Assembly (NCBI GenBank): GCA_035528995.1
Contig: DATKXO010000043.1
Location: 1-5,539 of the forward strand
Length of the DNA stretch: 5,539 bases
From: DATKXO01 sp035528995
GTDB lineage: Bacteria > Planctomycetota > Phycisphaerae > UBA1845
Direction: 5' to 3'
Both the position numbers and the translations under genes were made by a program. Positions 1 through 5,539 of this stretch are shown in pieces. Every line of letters starts with the position of its first letter. Within the stretch, counting starts at the first letter, position 1. A model generated the notes under the pieces. It saw only the letters and a list, made by a program, of their open reading frames with translations. It was not told the origin of the DNA and did not search any database.

Positions 1-295
1 CCAGGTTGAAGTTCTGAAACACGAATCCCACGTGCCGACCGCGGATCTCAGACAGGGCATCGTCATCCAGGTGGGACACGTCCTGCTCACCCAGCAGATA
101 GCGCCCCGTGGTCAGGCGATCCAGGCAGCCCAGGATATTCATCAGCGTGCTCTTGCCGGAACCGCTCTGCCCGCAGATGGCTACCGCCTGCCCCTGCGGG
201 ATAATCAGATCAATCCCGCGAAGCGCCTCGACCGACACGCTCGTGCCCACCTTGTGATAGGTCTTGGTCAACTCATGAATCGAGGCGATGTCCAA
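1..295 (-). CDS. MacB/LolD-type ABC transporter ATP-binding protein (N-terminal part, runs off the left edge)
   Basis: This is the ATP-hydrolysing subunit of an ABC exporter, expected on the cytoplasmic face of the inner membrane with a MacB/FtsX-type permease. The first 98 codons are present. The Walker A motif GQSGSGKST is at residues 42-50, followed by MNILGCLDR, a signature of the MacB/LolD branch. The region before the Q-loop reads GRHVGFVFQNFNL at about residues 86-98, with the Q-loop glutamine at 94. The ABC signature, Walker B and H-loop lie outside the window. No ATG is in frame upstream. The best start is TTG at 295, giving an N-terminus (LDIASIHELTKTY) that matches the family's usual opening, with a weak GGATGGGA purine stretch before it. 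The gap to the upstream adaptor stop is 26 bp, so the two are very likely co-transcribed and translationally linked. The family call is firm; the transported substrate is unknown and the exact start uncertain. Confidence 0.93.
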   Translation of the reverse strand, partial: MDIASIHELTKTYHKVGTSVSVEALRGIDLIIPQGQAVAICGQSGSGKSTLMNILGCLDRLTTGRYLLGEQDVSHLDDDALSEIRGRHVGFVFQNFNL

Positions 296-321
296 GGCGT
301 GGTTCCCATCCGCGGTTGGTG

Positions 322-2238
322 CTATTGGGTAGTGTCCGTGGGCTTGGGCTTGGCGTTTGCGTCGGTGTCCGCGGTGGCGTCGGCTTGGCCCTCTGAGGTC
401 GCCGGCTGCTTCGCGGTGTCGTCCGGTTTGGGGGTCGGAGGCGCGGGCCGCTTCGCGGCACCGTCTGGTTTGCCCGGCGTGGCGGGCTTAGACTCGCCGG
501 CACCCGGTCGGCCGGAGGCCGAGTGTTGCGACGTACCGGCTGCGGGCCTGCCCTGCCTCCCATGGCCGGTCCCGCCGCGTTGGCCCTGCGGCGGACGCCT
601 CGTGCCGCCGCCCGGGGCTTGCGCCGAAGGCGGCATCCCGGCGCGCTGCGGCGGGAGGCCGTTGACTTGCTCCGAACCCGGCGCCACCTCCGGAAGCGTC
701 CGCTGCAGATCATTCGAAACCGCCAGGAGAATGGCATCGCCTTCCGACAGCCCGCTCGCGATCTCGACGAACTCGTCGCTGGAGACACCCGGCTCGACCT
801 CGACCGGCTCGCCCCCGCCTCTCGTCTTGCGGAAAACGAAGTTGCGCCCCCCCTTGCCGAACACCGACTGCACGGGCACGGCCAGCACGCCCTCCGCCTG
901 CCGCACGACGATGTCGGCCCGGGCCGTGACGCCCGGCTTGAGCGGGGCATCGTTCTGGTCGAGCGTGATCTCGGTCTCGTACTCTTTGAGTTCCGGATTG
1001 AGCCACTGGTTCTGCGAATCAGCCAGGGCAGCGATCTTGGTCACCTTCCCGGTGAAGACCTGCCCCGGAACGCCCTCGATCTCTACCAGGGCCTGCTGGC
1101 CCAGGGCGATCTTGTCCGTTTTGGCCTCATGAATGCGCACCGTCACCATCATCACGCTTGTGTCGGGCAGTTTCAGGATGGTCTGGCGCTCGTACACCTC
1201 CGCCCCCTCGGTGATCTGGCGATCACCTCGCCAGCCGTGCCCCTCGGATTCGTAGACGACCAGGCCATCCTGGGGTGCTCGAATCTCGCACTTGGCCTGT
1301 TGCTCGCGGAACTTGGTCAGCCGTTCACGGGTCAGGCCCGCCTCGGCCCGCTTGGCGTCCAGCTCGGCCGCGGACTTGGCCTCCCTGGCCGCTGTGCTCT
1401 TGCGGACGCGCTCGAGTTCCTTTCCGGCTTCGTCGTCGTCGGCCTGCTTCTCCCGCATGTTCTTCTTGTGGGTGTATTCCCACTCGATTTTCTTACGCAA
1501 AAACGCCTTGTCGACATCGATCTTGGCTCGGAACTCTTCGAACTGGGCGTTGTAGAGCTCCCCACCGGTAATGAACTTGCTGGCGTGAAGCTCCTCCGCA
1601 TCCTCGAGATCCGCCTTGCTGCGCGCCAGCACCATCTGAGCTCGCTCGAGTTCGAGGTCCAGGTCGAGCGTCATCTGCTTCCAGTCGCCCTCGAGATACT
1701 TCTCCATCTCGATTCGGGCCATCTCCAGGACCAGTTCGGCTTTGCGCACGTCACTGGCGTTCTGGTCCACGAGGATCTCGTGCTCCTTCTCCGCGGCCGC
1801 CACGGCCGCCTGGGCATTGGCGTCCTTGATCTCCTCGCTGCGGACCTTCTCGTCGATCTGATCACTGGCCAGCCGTACCAGCACCTCGCCTTCCTTGACT
1901 TCCTTGCCTTCCTCGATCAGCCAGATAATCGTCGAGCGGCCCTCGACCTCGCACTTGACGTCCACGCTCTTGGCGGCCTTGAGTTCCCCCTTCTCGCGCA
2001 ACAGCACCGGGAAGCTCCGGCGGGTCACCGTGAAGGCCTGCAATTCCCCGTCGCCGGCACCGCTCCCAGCCGACCGAATCAGCAGAAACCCGCCGCCAAT
2101 CACCACAACAACCAGGATGGGCACGGCAACGCGAAGCCGCTTCCACCGGGCCTGATCGCGGTCGGAGTCGGCGCCCCCGGCCGACAGACGGTCCGGCCGT
2201 GCTTTGGAAGGCTCGGTCGTGGGAAGAATCGTGGTCAT
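322..2238 (-). CDS. Membrane-fusion / periplasmic adaptor protein (HlyD/MacA-like) of an ABC exporter
   Basis: A 638-residue adaptor that should link an inner-membrane ABC transporter to an outer-membrane duct. Residues 1-36 are cytoplasmic and polar. A single membrane anchor at about 36-55 (VAVPILVVVVIGGGFLLI) leaves the rest in the periplasm. The first lipoyl half is at about 85-125 (VEGRSTIIWLIEEGKEVKEG). A long charged coiled-coil hairpin spans about 126-317. The second lipoyl half follows at about 317-360 (CEIRAPQDGLVVYESEG), then a beta-barrel domain at about 362-445 and a membrane-proximal domain at about 446-515 (VLAVPVQSVF, SGLSEGDAILL). A Pro/Gly/Ala/Lys/Thr-rich, low-complexity tail fills about 518-638. 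It is long for this family, because of both the hairpin and the tail. The turn LHASKFITGGELYNAQ (217-232) resembles the hairpin tip that docks to TolC-like channels, without the arginine of the usual RLS motif. The start is ATG with a good ribosome-binding site. The ATPase follows directly. Substrate unknown; macrolide export should not be assumed. Confidence 0.93.
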   Translation of the reverse strand: MTTILPTTEPSKARPDRLSAGGADSDRDQARWKRLRVAVPILVVVVIGGGFLLIRSAGSGAGDGELQAFTVTRRSFPVLLREKGELKAAKSVDVKCEVEGRSTIIWLIEEGKEVKEGEVLVRLASDQIDEKVRSEEIKDANAQAAVAAAEKEHEILVDQNASDVRKAELVLEMARIEMEKYLEGDWKQMTLDLDLELERAQMVLARSKADLEDAEELHASKFITGGELYNAQFEEFRAKIDVDKAFLRKKIEWEYTHKKNMREKQADDDEAGKELERVRKSTAAREAKSAAELDAKRAEAGLTRERLTKFREQQAKCEIRAPQDGLVVYESEGHGWRGDRQITEGAEVYERQTILKLPDTSVMMVTVRIHEAKTDKIALGQQALVEIEGVPGQVFTGKVTKIAALADSQNQWLNPELKEYETEITLDQNDAPLKPGVTARADIVVRQAEGVLAVPVQSVFGKGGRNFVFRKTRGGGEPVEVEPGVSSDEFVEIASGLSEGDAILLAVSNDLQRTLPEVAPGSEQVNGLPPQRAGMPPSAQAPGGGTRRPPQGQRGGTGHGRQGRPAAGTSQHSASGRPGAGESKPATPGKPDGAAKRPAPPTPKPDDTAKQPATSEGQADATADTDANAKPKPTDTTQ

Positions 2239-2245
2239 TTGCAGA

Positions 2246-2252
2246 CCCCCTT
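2246..2252 (-). promoter_or_regulatory. Ribosome-binding site of the adaptor gene
   Basis: On the minus strand AAGGGGG lies 7 nt before the ATG at 2238. This is a good Shine-Dalgarno match and supports that start over downstream alternatives. Confidence 0.7.
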
Positions 2253-2331
2253 GGGAGGGCTGTGGTGGGCCCCTGGGAACGTCACGAAGTCATCGCACCT
2301 TCGAGAGCGACGCTCAACCTCGCGAAAATCC

Positions 2332-2360
2332 ATTATAGCCCGGTTTCCGGGGCATCGCAA
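2332..2360 (-). promoter_or_regulatory. Sigma-70-type promoter of the adaptor-ATPase unit
   Basis: On the minus strand TTGCGA (2360-2355) is followed after exactly 17 nt by a perfect TATAAT (2337-2332). The -35 box matches the TTGACA consensus at 4 of 6 positions and the -10 box at 6 of 6. Transcription would start near 2325, giving a leader of about 85-90 nt before the adaptor ATG. In such GC-rich surroundings an exact TATAAT at correct spacing upstream of a gene is unlikely to be chance. The promoter lies between the helicase stop and the adaptor start, so the transporter genes can be expressed independently of the helicase. The spacer contains a perfect palindrome, described as a separate feature. 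Confidence 0.7.
2339..2351. repeat. Perfect short palindrome inside the transporter promoter spacer
   Basis: CCCGG-TTT-CCGGG, two 5-bp arms around a 3-bp centre, lies wholly between the -35 and -10 boxes. A repressor or MerR-type activator could bind a symmetric site placed here, since such regulators often bind promoter spacers. MerR-type sites usually go with a longer 19-20 bp spacer, whereas this one is 17 bp, so a repressor site would fit better. In GC-rich DNA a 5-bp palindrome can also arise by chance. Confidence 0.35.
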
Positions 2361-2496
2361 AGCAGACCGGTTGACGTTGTGTAAACTTGTCAGTCGGCCG
2401 CCGAAGCTGGCGCGGGGCGTGCGGCGGCGGGGGGAACCGGCCTCACCGCATCGCATCGCCCGGGGTGGTGTCGTGCCGGGCGCGAGCGAACCGCGG

Positions 2497-4470
2497 TCAG
2501 TCCCCGGCGGGATCGCCCTCGAAGACGATCTCGCAGGGCGGCAGCGAGCGGAGGAACAGCCGTCCGTAGGGCCGGGTGCGCACCCGCGGGTCGAGGATCA
2601 CCACGATCCCGCGATCCTGCCGATTGCGGATCAGGCGCCCGAAGCCCTGGCGGAACTTGAGGATCGCCTCGGGTAACTGGTACTCGATGAACGGATTGCC
2701 GCCCCGACTGTGGATCTGTTCAATGCGGGCTTCGACCAGCGGCTGATCCGGCACGGCGAAGGGCAGCTTGACGATGATCACGTTGCTCAGCGCCTCTCCG
2801 GGGACGTCCACTCCCGCCCAGAAGCTGTCCGTCCCGAAGATCACGCTGCGCACGTCCTCACGGAAGCGCTGCAACATCATGGACCGCGGCAACCCCGCTC
2901 CCTGCACCAGCAGTTGCAGCTCGTTCGACTCGAAGAACGACTCCAGCCGCTGGGCGCAGCGCCGCATCATGTCGTACCCGGTGAACAGAACGAAGGCCCG
3001 CCCGTCCGTCTGCTTGATGTACTTGGCGATCCGATCGCAGGCGGCCGGCACGAAATCCGCGGTGTGGTTCGGCGAAGGCAGCGAAGTCTCCACGTAAACC
3101 CGGACCTGACGGCGGTAGTCGAACGGCGAACCCAGACACAGGCCCGTAGCGCCGGCCAGCCCCAACCGCTCCCGAAGGTAGGCGAAATCGTCGTCGGCCC
3201 GGACGCTCATCGTGGCGCTGGTCAGCACGACGCTCGAGACGCAGTCGAAGAGCGTTTCCTTCAGCGTGCCGGCCACGTCCAGCGGTCGCCCGACCAGCGT
3301 GACCCGGCGCCGACCTCCGCCCGGCTCGATCCAATAGACCCAGTCCTTGTGCCCGACCTCCAGCAGGGTCTCGAGCGTGTCCGCCAGGGCTCCGGCCCGG
3401 TCGATGTAGGAGTTGATCTCGAAGCGGTCGCTCTCTTCGGTGATCCGGCCGCGCACCATCTTGAGTTCTTCAGCCAACTCGCGCAGCCCGTCGCTGACCG
3501 GGCTCTCGACCGCGGGCGGCTCGTGCAGTCGGCCGTTCGGCCGCCCACTGGTGACCTGCCATTCCGTCAGGCGGGAGAAGTACTCCTTGACGACCAACCG
3601 GAGACTCCCCGCCGTCCGGGCCGCCGCATCCGCGTGACAGGCGGCGAGGAAGCCCCGCCCGGTTCGATCGCTGAACAGCCGATCCAGCAGGAAATGGATC
3701 TGGGTGTCGGACAGGCTCAATCCGAGATGATCGCCGGCCACACGCTCGATGGTGTGGCCTTCGTCGAGCACGACGAAGTCGTAGTCGGGCAGGATGGAGG
3801 CCCCTTCGCTCCGCACCGCCAGATCCGCGAAGAACATCGCGTGATTGACGATCAGCAGTTGGGCGTTAAGGGCCCGCCGGCGGGCCCGCTGGTAGAAACA
3901 GCTCTTGTACTGCGGGCACCGCCGCCCCATGCAGTTGCCCTGCTCGCTACGGACCTGGTCCCAGACGTGGGGACGCGGCACGAACGGCAGGTCCGAAAGG
4001 CTGCCGTCGTCGCTGTCCGCGGCCCACCGCACGATGCGCTCCATCTCCGCCGCGTCACCCGCGGTCTCGAAGAGAACCTGGCGCCGCTCCTGGGCCCGCT
4101 GCATCCGGCGCAGGCTGATGTAGTTGCCCCGACCCTTCACCAGCACCGCCGAAAACTCGACCGGCAGGATAGCCGCCAGGAAGGGGATGTCCTTCTCGAC
4201 AAGCTGCTCCTGCAGGGCGATGGTGTGCGTGCTGATCACCCCGCGCTGCCCGTGCTGCGTCGCCCGTTCGATGGCGGGGATCAGATAGGCGAAGCTCTTG
4301 CCGACGCCGGTGCCCGCCTCGACCAGCAGGTGCTCCCCCCGTTCGAACGCCCCGGCGATGGCCGTGCCCATATCGAGCTGCTGCGGACGAAGCTCGTAGC
4401 CGTCCATCCGGCGGGCGACCAGACCGTCCGCACCCAGCACGCTACCGCAATCCAGGGCTGCCGAGCCCAC
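2497..4470 (-). CDS. DinG/YoaA-family (XPD-like) ATP-dependent DNA helicase
   Basis: A 657-residue superfamily-2 helicase, about the usual length for bacterial DinG/YoaA proteins, expected to unwind DNA 5'-3' in repair or R-loop removal in the cytoplasm. Motifs in order: Q-motif-like YELRPQQ (25-31); Walker A EAGTGVGKS (51-59); motif Ia STHTIALQEQL (80-90); an Fe-S-type region with C180, C185 and C191; LLIVNHAMFF (205-214); Walker B DEGH (236-239); LTSATM (416-421); motif V GTDSFWAGVDVPGEAL (546-561); motif VI QGFGRLIRNRQDRG (608-621). The GTG start at 4470 is chosen because GAAGGAG lies 8 nt upstream; the internal ATG at codon 22 has no such site. Oddities: the first Fe-S cysteine, expected after NY in KGRGNY, is Ser119 (codon AGC), and Walker B has glycine in place of the alanine of DEAH. 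There is no N-terminal exonuclease domain, so it is not a Gram-positive-type DinG fusion. The family is certain; whether the cellular role is DinG-like or YoaA-like is open. Confidence 0.95.
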   Translation of the reverse strand: MGSAALDCGSVLGADGLVARRMDGYELRPQQLDMGTAIAGAFERGEHLLVEAGTGVGKSFAYLIPAIERATQHGQRGVISTHTIALQEQLVEKDIPFLAAILPVEFSAVLVKGRGNYISLRRMQRAQERRQVLFETAGDAAEMERIVRWAADSDDGSLSDLPFVPRPHVWDQVRSEQGNCMGRRCPQYKSCFYQRARRRALNAQLLIVNHAMFFADLAVRSEGASILPDYDFVVLDEGHTIERVAGDHLGLSLSDTQIHFLLDRLFSDRTGRGFLAACHADAAARTAGSLRLVVKEYFSRLTEWQVTSGRPNGRLHEPPAVESPVSDGLRELAEELKMVRGRITEESDRFEINSYIDRAGALADTLETLLEVGHKDWVYWIEPGGGRRRVTLVGRPLDVAGTLKETLFDCVSSVVLTSATMSVRADDDFAYLRERLGLAGATGLCLGSPFDYRRQVRVYVETSLPSPNHTADFVPAACDRIAKYIKQTDGRAFVLFTGYDMMRRCAQRLESFFESNELQLLVQGAGLPRSMMLQRFREDVRSVIFGTDSFWAGVDVPGEALSNVIIVKLPFAVPDQPLVEARIEQIHSRGGNPFIEYQLPEAILKFRQGFGRLIRNRQDRGIVVILDPRVRTRPYGRLFLRSLPPCEIVFEGDPAGD

Positions 4471-4478
4471 GCTGCCCG

Positions 4479-4485
4479 CTCCTTC
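4479..4485 (-). promoter_or_regulatory. Ribosome-binding site that fixes the helicase GTG start
   Basis: On the minus strand GAAGGAG lies 8 nt before GTG at 4470. It is a near-consensus Shine-Dalgarno sequence and is the reason for preferring this non-ATG start. Confidence 0.75.
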
Positions 4486-4531
4486 TCGACCGTCCCGCGC
4501 TCAAGGAAGCGCCAGACCATCTCACCGAACA

Positions 4532-4545
4532 ACACATCGGTGTGT
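4532..4545. repeat. Perfect 14-bp palindrome at the predicted helicase transcription start
   Basis: ACACA-TCGG-TGTGT, two 5-bp arms with a 4-bp centre, lies just downstream of the candidate -10 box and overlaps the position where transcription would begin. This is a classic place for a repressor site. It does not match the LexA boxes I know from E. coli (CTGT-N8-ACAG), Bacillus (GAAC-N4-GTTC) or alphaproteobacteria (GTTC-N7-GTTC), so an SOS link is not shown. Confidence 0.35.
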
Positions 4546-4549
4546 CGCA

Positions 4550-4579
4550 ATCTTACTGCCAGCCGCGGCGGGCCGGCAA
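4550..4579 (-). promoter_or_regulatory. Candidate promoter of the helicase gene
   Basis: On the minus strand TTGCCG (4579-4574) and TAAGAT (4555-4550) are separated by 18 nt. Each box matches the sigma-70 consensus at 4 of 6 positions. Transcription would start near 4543, about 70 nt before the GTG. The match is only moderate. Its placement upstream of a gene with a strong ribosome-binding site, and the AT-richer stretch here, are the main support. Confidence 0.35.
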
Positions 4580-4997
4580 ACACCGGGGACCTCCGAACCG
4601 CAGGCCGCGCGCACCGGAGCATCCGAAGAAACGGAAACCGCCGACAAGTCGGTCATCGCGGAGCGGTCACCGGCCAGGCGCAGGATTACCGGCCGGGCGA
4701 ACCGATCCGTGCACAAACGGTGCAGCCGTCTGCACAGTCGTCGCCAAGGTCCGCAAACCAGGCGTGGCGTCCTCTCAGAGGCGCGATCACGAGGCGGCTG
4801 GCCTCGGCGACGCGTTTCCCGGCGTGACCGGGTGTGCAGAACATTGCCGGCCCACCGGTCCGGCCGGTGTCTGGTCCCTGCAGCCATCCGGCCGATGGTT
4901 CGCACCTAACCCCATACGTATCAAGGCATTACCGCGCTTCTTGGGCCGGTAACGAAGAATCTCGGCCGCTGGCACCCCCCTTGCCCTTAGTGATGGC

Positions 4998-5279
4998 GTG
5001 AGGAACGAGCTGGAAAACAGGGCGTTGGCTGGGGATCTCCAAACCGGGTCGCCGGTGTTGTTCCGAATCGGCGACGCGATCTGCCCGGACTCCGGGCAGG
5101 TGCTCCGGCAGATGAGTCCCGACGCCAAGGTCTGCGGGGAGATCGTGTTTTTCAGCGACCGCGGAGATGAGAGAGCCCACTTCGCCATCATCTCAGCCGT
5201 CGGGATCGACACCCCGCTGGTGGTGCCCGTTACCAGTCTCGAACACACAGTGGTTCGGCAGGAACCGAACGCCGGCTAG
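4998..5279 (+). CDS. Small hypothetical protein (93 aa), family not recognised
   Basis: I do not recognise this protein. Its translation looks real: mixed hydrophobic and charged residues, beta-strand-like segments (SPVLFRIGDAICP, residues 18-30; CGEIVFFSDRGDERAHFAII, 46-65; DTPLVVPVTSLE, 71-82), no low complexity, and mostly G or C in third codon positions after the first 20 codons. Two cysteines (29 and 46) are too few for an obvious metal site. There is no signal peptide or membrane segment, so a small soluble beta-rich cytoplasmic protein is the best description. The frame opens after a stop at 4950 and its first usual start codon is GTG at 4998. No good Shine-Dalgarno sequence precedes it, and TTG at codon 10 (5025) is an alternative. 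It is divergent from the helicase and has no partner gene nearby in the window. The opposite strand has a longer open frame (5248 to 4787) with much less protein-like content. Confidence 0.6.
   Translation: MRNELENRALAGDLQTGSPVLFRIGDAICPDSGQVLRQMSPDAKVCGEIVFFSDRGDERAHFAIISAVGIDTPLVVPVTSLEHTVVRQEPNAG
5081..5099. repeat. Perfect 8-bp hairpin inside the small gene
   Basis: CTGCCCGG-ACT-CCGGGCAG is an uninterrupted 8-bp stem with a 3-nt loop, covering codons 28-34 (ICPDSGQ). There is no T-run after it on either strand, so it is not a standard intrinsic terminator. It may be chance in GC-rich coding DNA, an mRNA structural element or a palindromic binding site. Confidence 0.5.
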
Positions 5280-5465
5280 ACGGCGGATGCCGGCCACACC
5301 GGGCAGCGGCTCGAAGGTCGCGGCACGGGGCCCGTGGGAGGGCAGGCACAGAGGGAGATCACCTGTTTCCGATAGGGCCCCCCGATCAACCGCAACGCGG
5401 CGAGCTTCGCAGCGCCGGAACGTGGCAACGGTCGGCCGAAATGCCGGCCGGATGTGAACGTCAAA

Positions 5466-5483
5466 CCCGCACCTGTGTGCGGG
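5466..5483. repeat. Perfect 7-bp stem-loop near the right edge
   Basis: CCCGCAC-CTGT-GTGCGGG forms a 7-bp stem with a 4-nt loop. On the minus strand it is followed by only TTTG, so it is at best a weak terminator for a minus-strand gene entering from the right. On the plus strand it is followed by GC-rich sequence. The surrounding 5280-5539 region holds no gene I can support: the open frames are short and arginine/proline-rich. Confidence 0.4.
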
Positions 5484-5539
5484 CCAGCGCCGGACTCTCT
5501 CTCCCTCCCAGGCGCGTATTGTCTCTCGAGGCAGTGCAC

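Larger units (their letters stand above)
4471..4997. other. Non-coding spacer between the divergent helicase and small plus-strand gene
   Basis: About 530 bp with no gene I can support. Reading frames on both strands give arginine/proline-rich, low-complexity translations typical of chance open frames in GC-rich DNA. The left end holds the helicase ribosome-binding site, the palindrome and the candidate promoter. The middle has an imperfect direct repeat of 12 bp (4669-4680 and 4688-4699, 11 of 12 identical) and short hairpins such as GTGCA-N6-TGCAC (4720-4735) and CACCGG-N5-CCGGTG (4853-4869). No tRNA or clear plus-strand promoter was found. A small RNA cannot be excluded by eye. Confidence 0.5.

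Noticed and set aside
2400..2496. Search for an intrinsic terminator after the helicase
   Set aside because: The region is GC-rich with only short imperfect stems and no T-run on the minus strand.
523..2676. A 717-codon open frame on the plus strand, antisense to the adaptor gene
   Set aside because: It mirrors the adaptor gene in GC-rich DNA, where antisense stops are rare. The minus-strand product has clear domains and a ribosome-binding site, while this one shows no recognisable fold.
4471..4622. Minus-strand frame just upstream of the helicase (reading LRHTDVLFGEMVWRFLERG) that looked somewhat protein-like
   Set aside because: It runs out of frame into the helicase gene and shares its ribosome-binding region. 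It is too short and unsupported to be a gene or a helicase extension.
4669..4699. Two 12-bp near-identical copies (11 of 12) as a possible iteron or binding-site pair
   Set aside because: Only two copies, short and made of common GC-rich words; chance is the simpler explanation.
2710..4827. A 705-codon open frame on the plus strand, antisense to the helicase
   Set aside because: Same cause: the minus-strand frame carries all the helicase motifs, and the antisense translation is rich in Arg, Pro, Gln and His with no motif.
4891..4920. GGTTCGCACC resembling a tRNA T-arm
   Set aside because: No matching acceptor stem, anticodon arm or D-arm can be placed around it.
4522..4952. Open frames on both strands in the spacer right of the helicase
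   Set aside because: Translations are Arg/Pro/Gly-rich with no motif or ribosome-binding site, as expected from chance in GC-rich sequence.
4787..5248. A 153-codon minus-strand open frame opposite the small gene
   Set aside because: Its composition is less protein-like, and it covers both spacer and gene without a change in character. The plus-strand frame has better third-position GC and strand-like segments.

Overview
The window comes from a GC-rich bacterial chromosome. The long, heavily charged coiled-coil membrane-fusion protein paired with a MacB-type ATPase, and the DinG-like helicase with planctomycete-style sequence, suggest Planctomycetota. This is a judgement from general resemblance, not a database result. 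I see no sign of phage, transposon, CRISPR array, rRNA or tRNA.

Layout: three genes are on the minus strand and one small gene is on the plus strand. Reading the minus strand from right to left, a DinG/YoaA-family superfamily-2 helicase (4470 to 2497) comes first. After a spacer of about 260 bp holding a good sigma-70-type promoter comes a two-gene unit: a membrane-fusion (periplasmic adaptor) protein (2238 to 322) and, 26 bp after its stop, the first 98 codons of a MacB/LolD-type ABC ATPase that runs off the left edge (295 to 1). The permease, and possibly an outer-membrane factor, would be expected just beyond the window. To the right of the helicase is a spacer of about 530 bp, then a small unrecognised plus-strand gene (4998 to 5279), then about 260 bp with no supported gene.

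How the genes work together: the adaptor and ATPase should form an ATP-driven, MacAB-like tripartite export or envelope-transport machine. The ATPase and an unseen permease would sit in the inner membrane, and the adaptor would bridge the periplasm. The helicase is an independent DNA-repair/R-loop type enzyme with its own ribosome-binding site and probably its own promoter. Nothing links it functionally to the transporter or to the small gene.

Points most worth a second look: the helicase keeps three of the four cysteines of the XPD/DinG iron-sulfur cluster, with a serine where the first is expected, and has DEGH instead of DEAH. The transporter promoter has a perfect palindrome inside its -35/-10 spacer. 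The small plus-strand gene has no recognised family and carries a perfect 8-bp hairpin inside its reading frame. I do not see a clearly new multi-gene system here.
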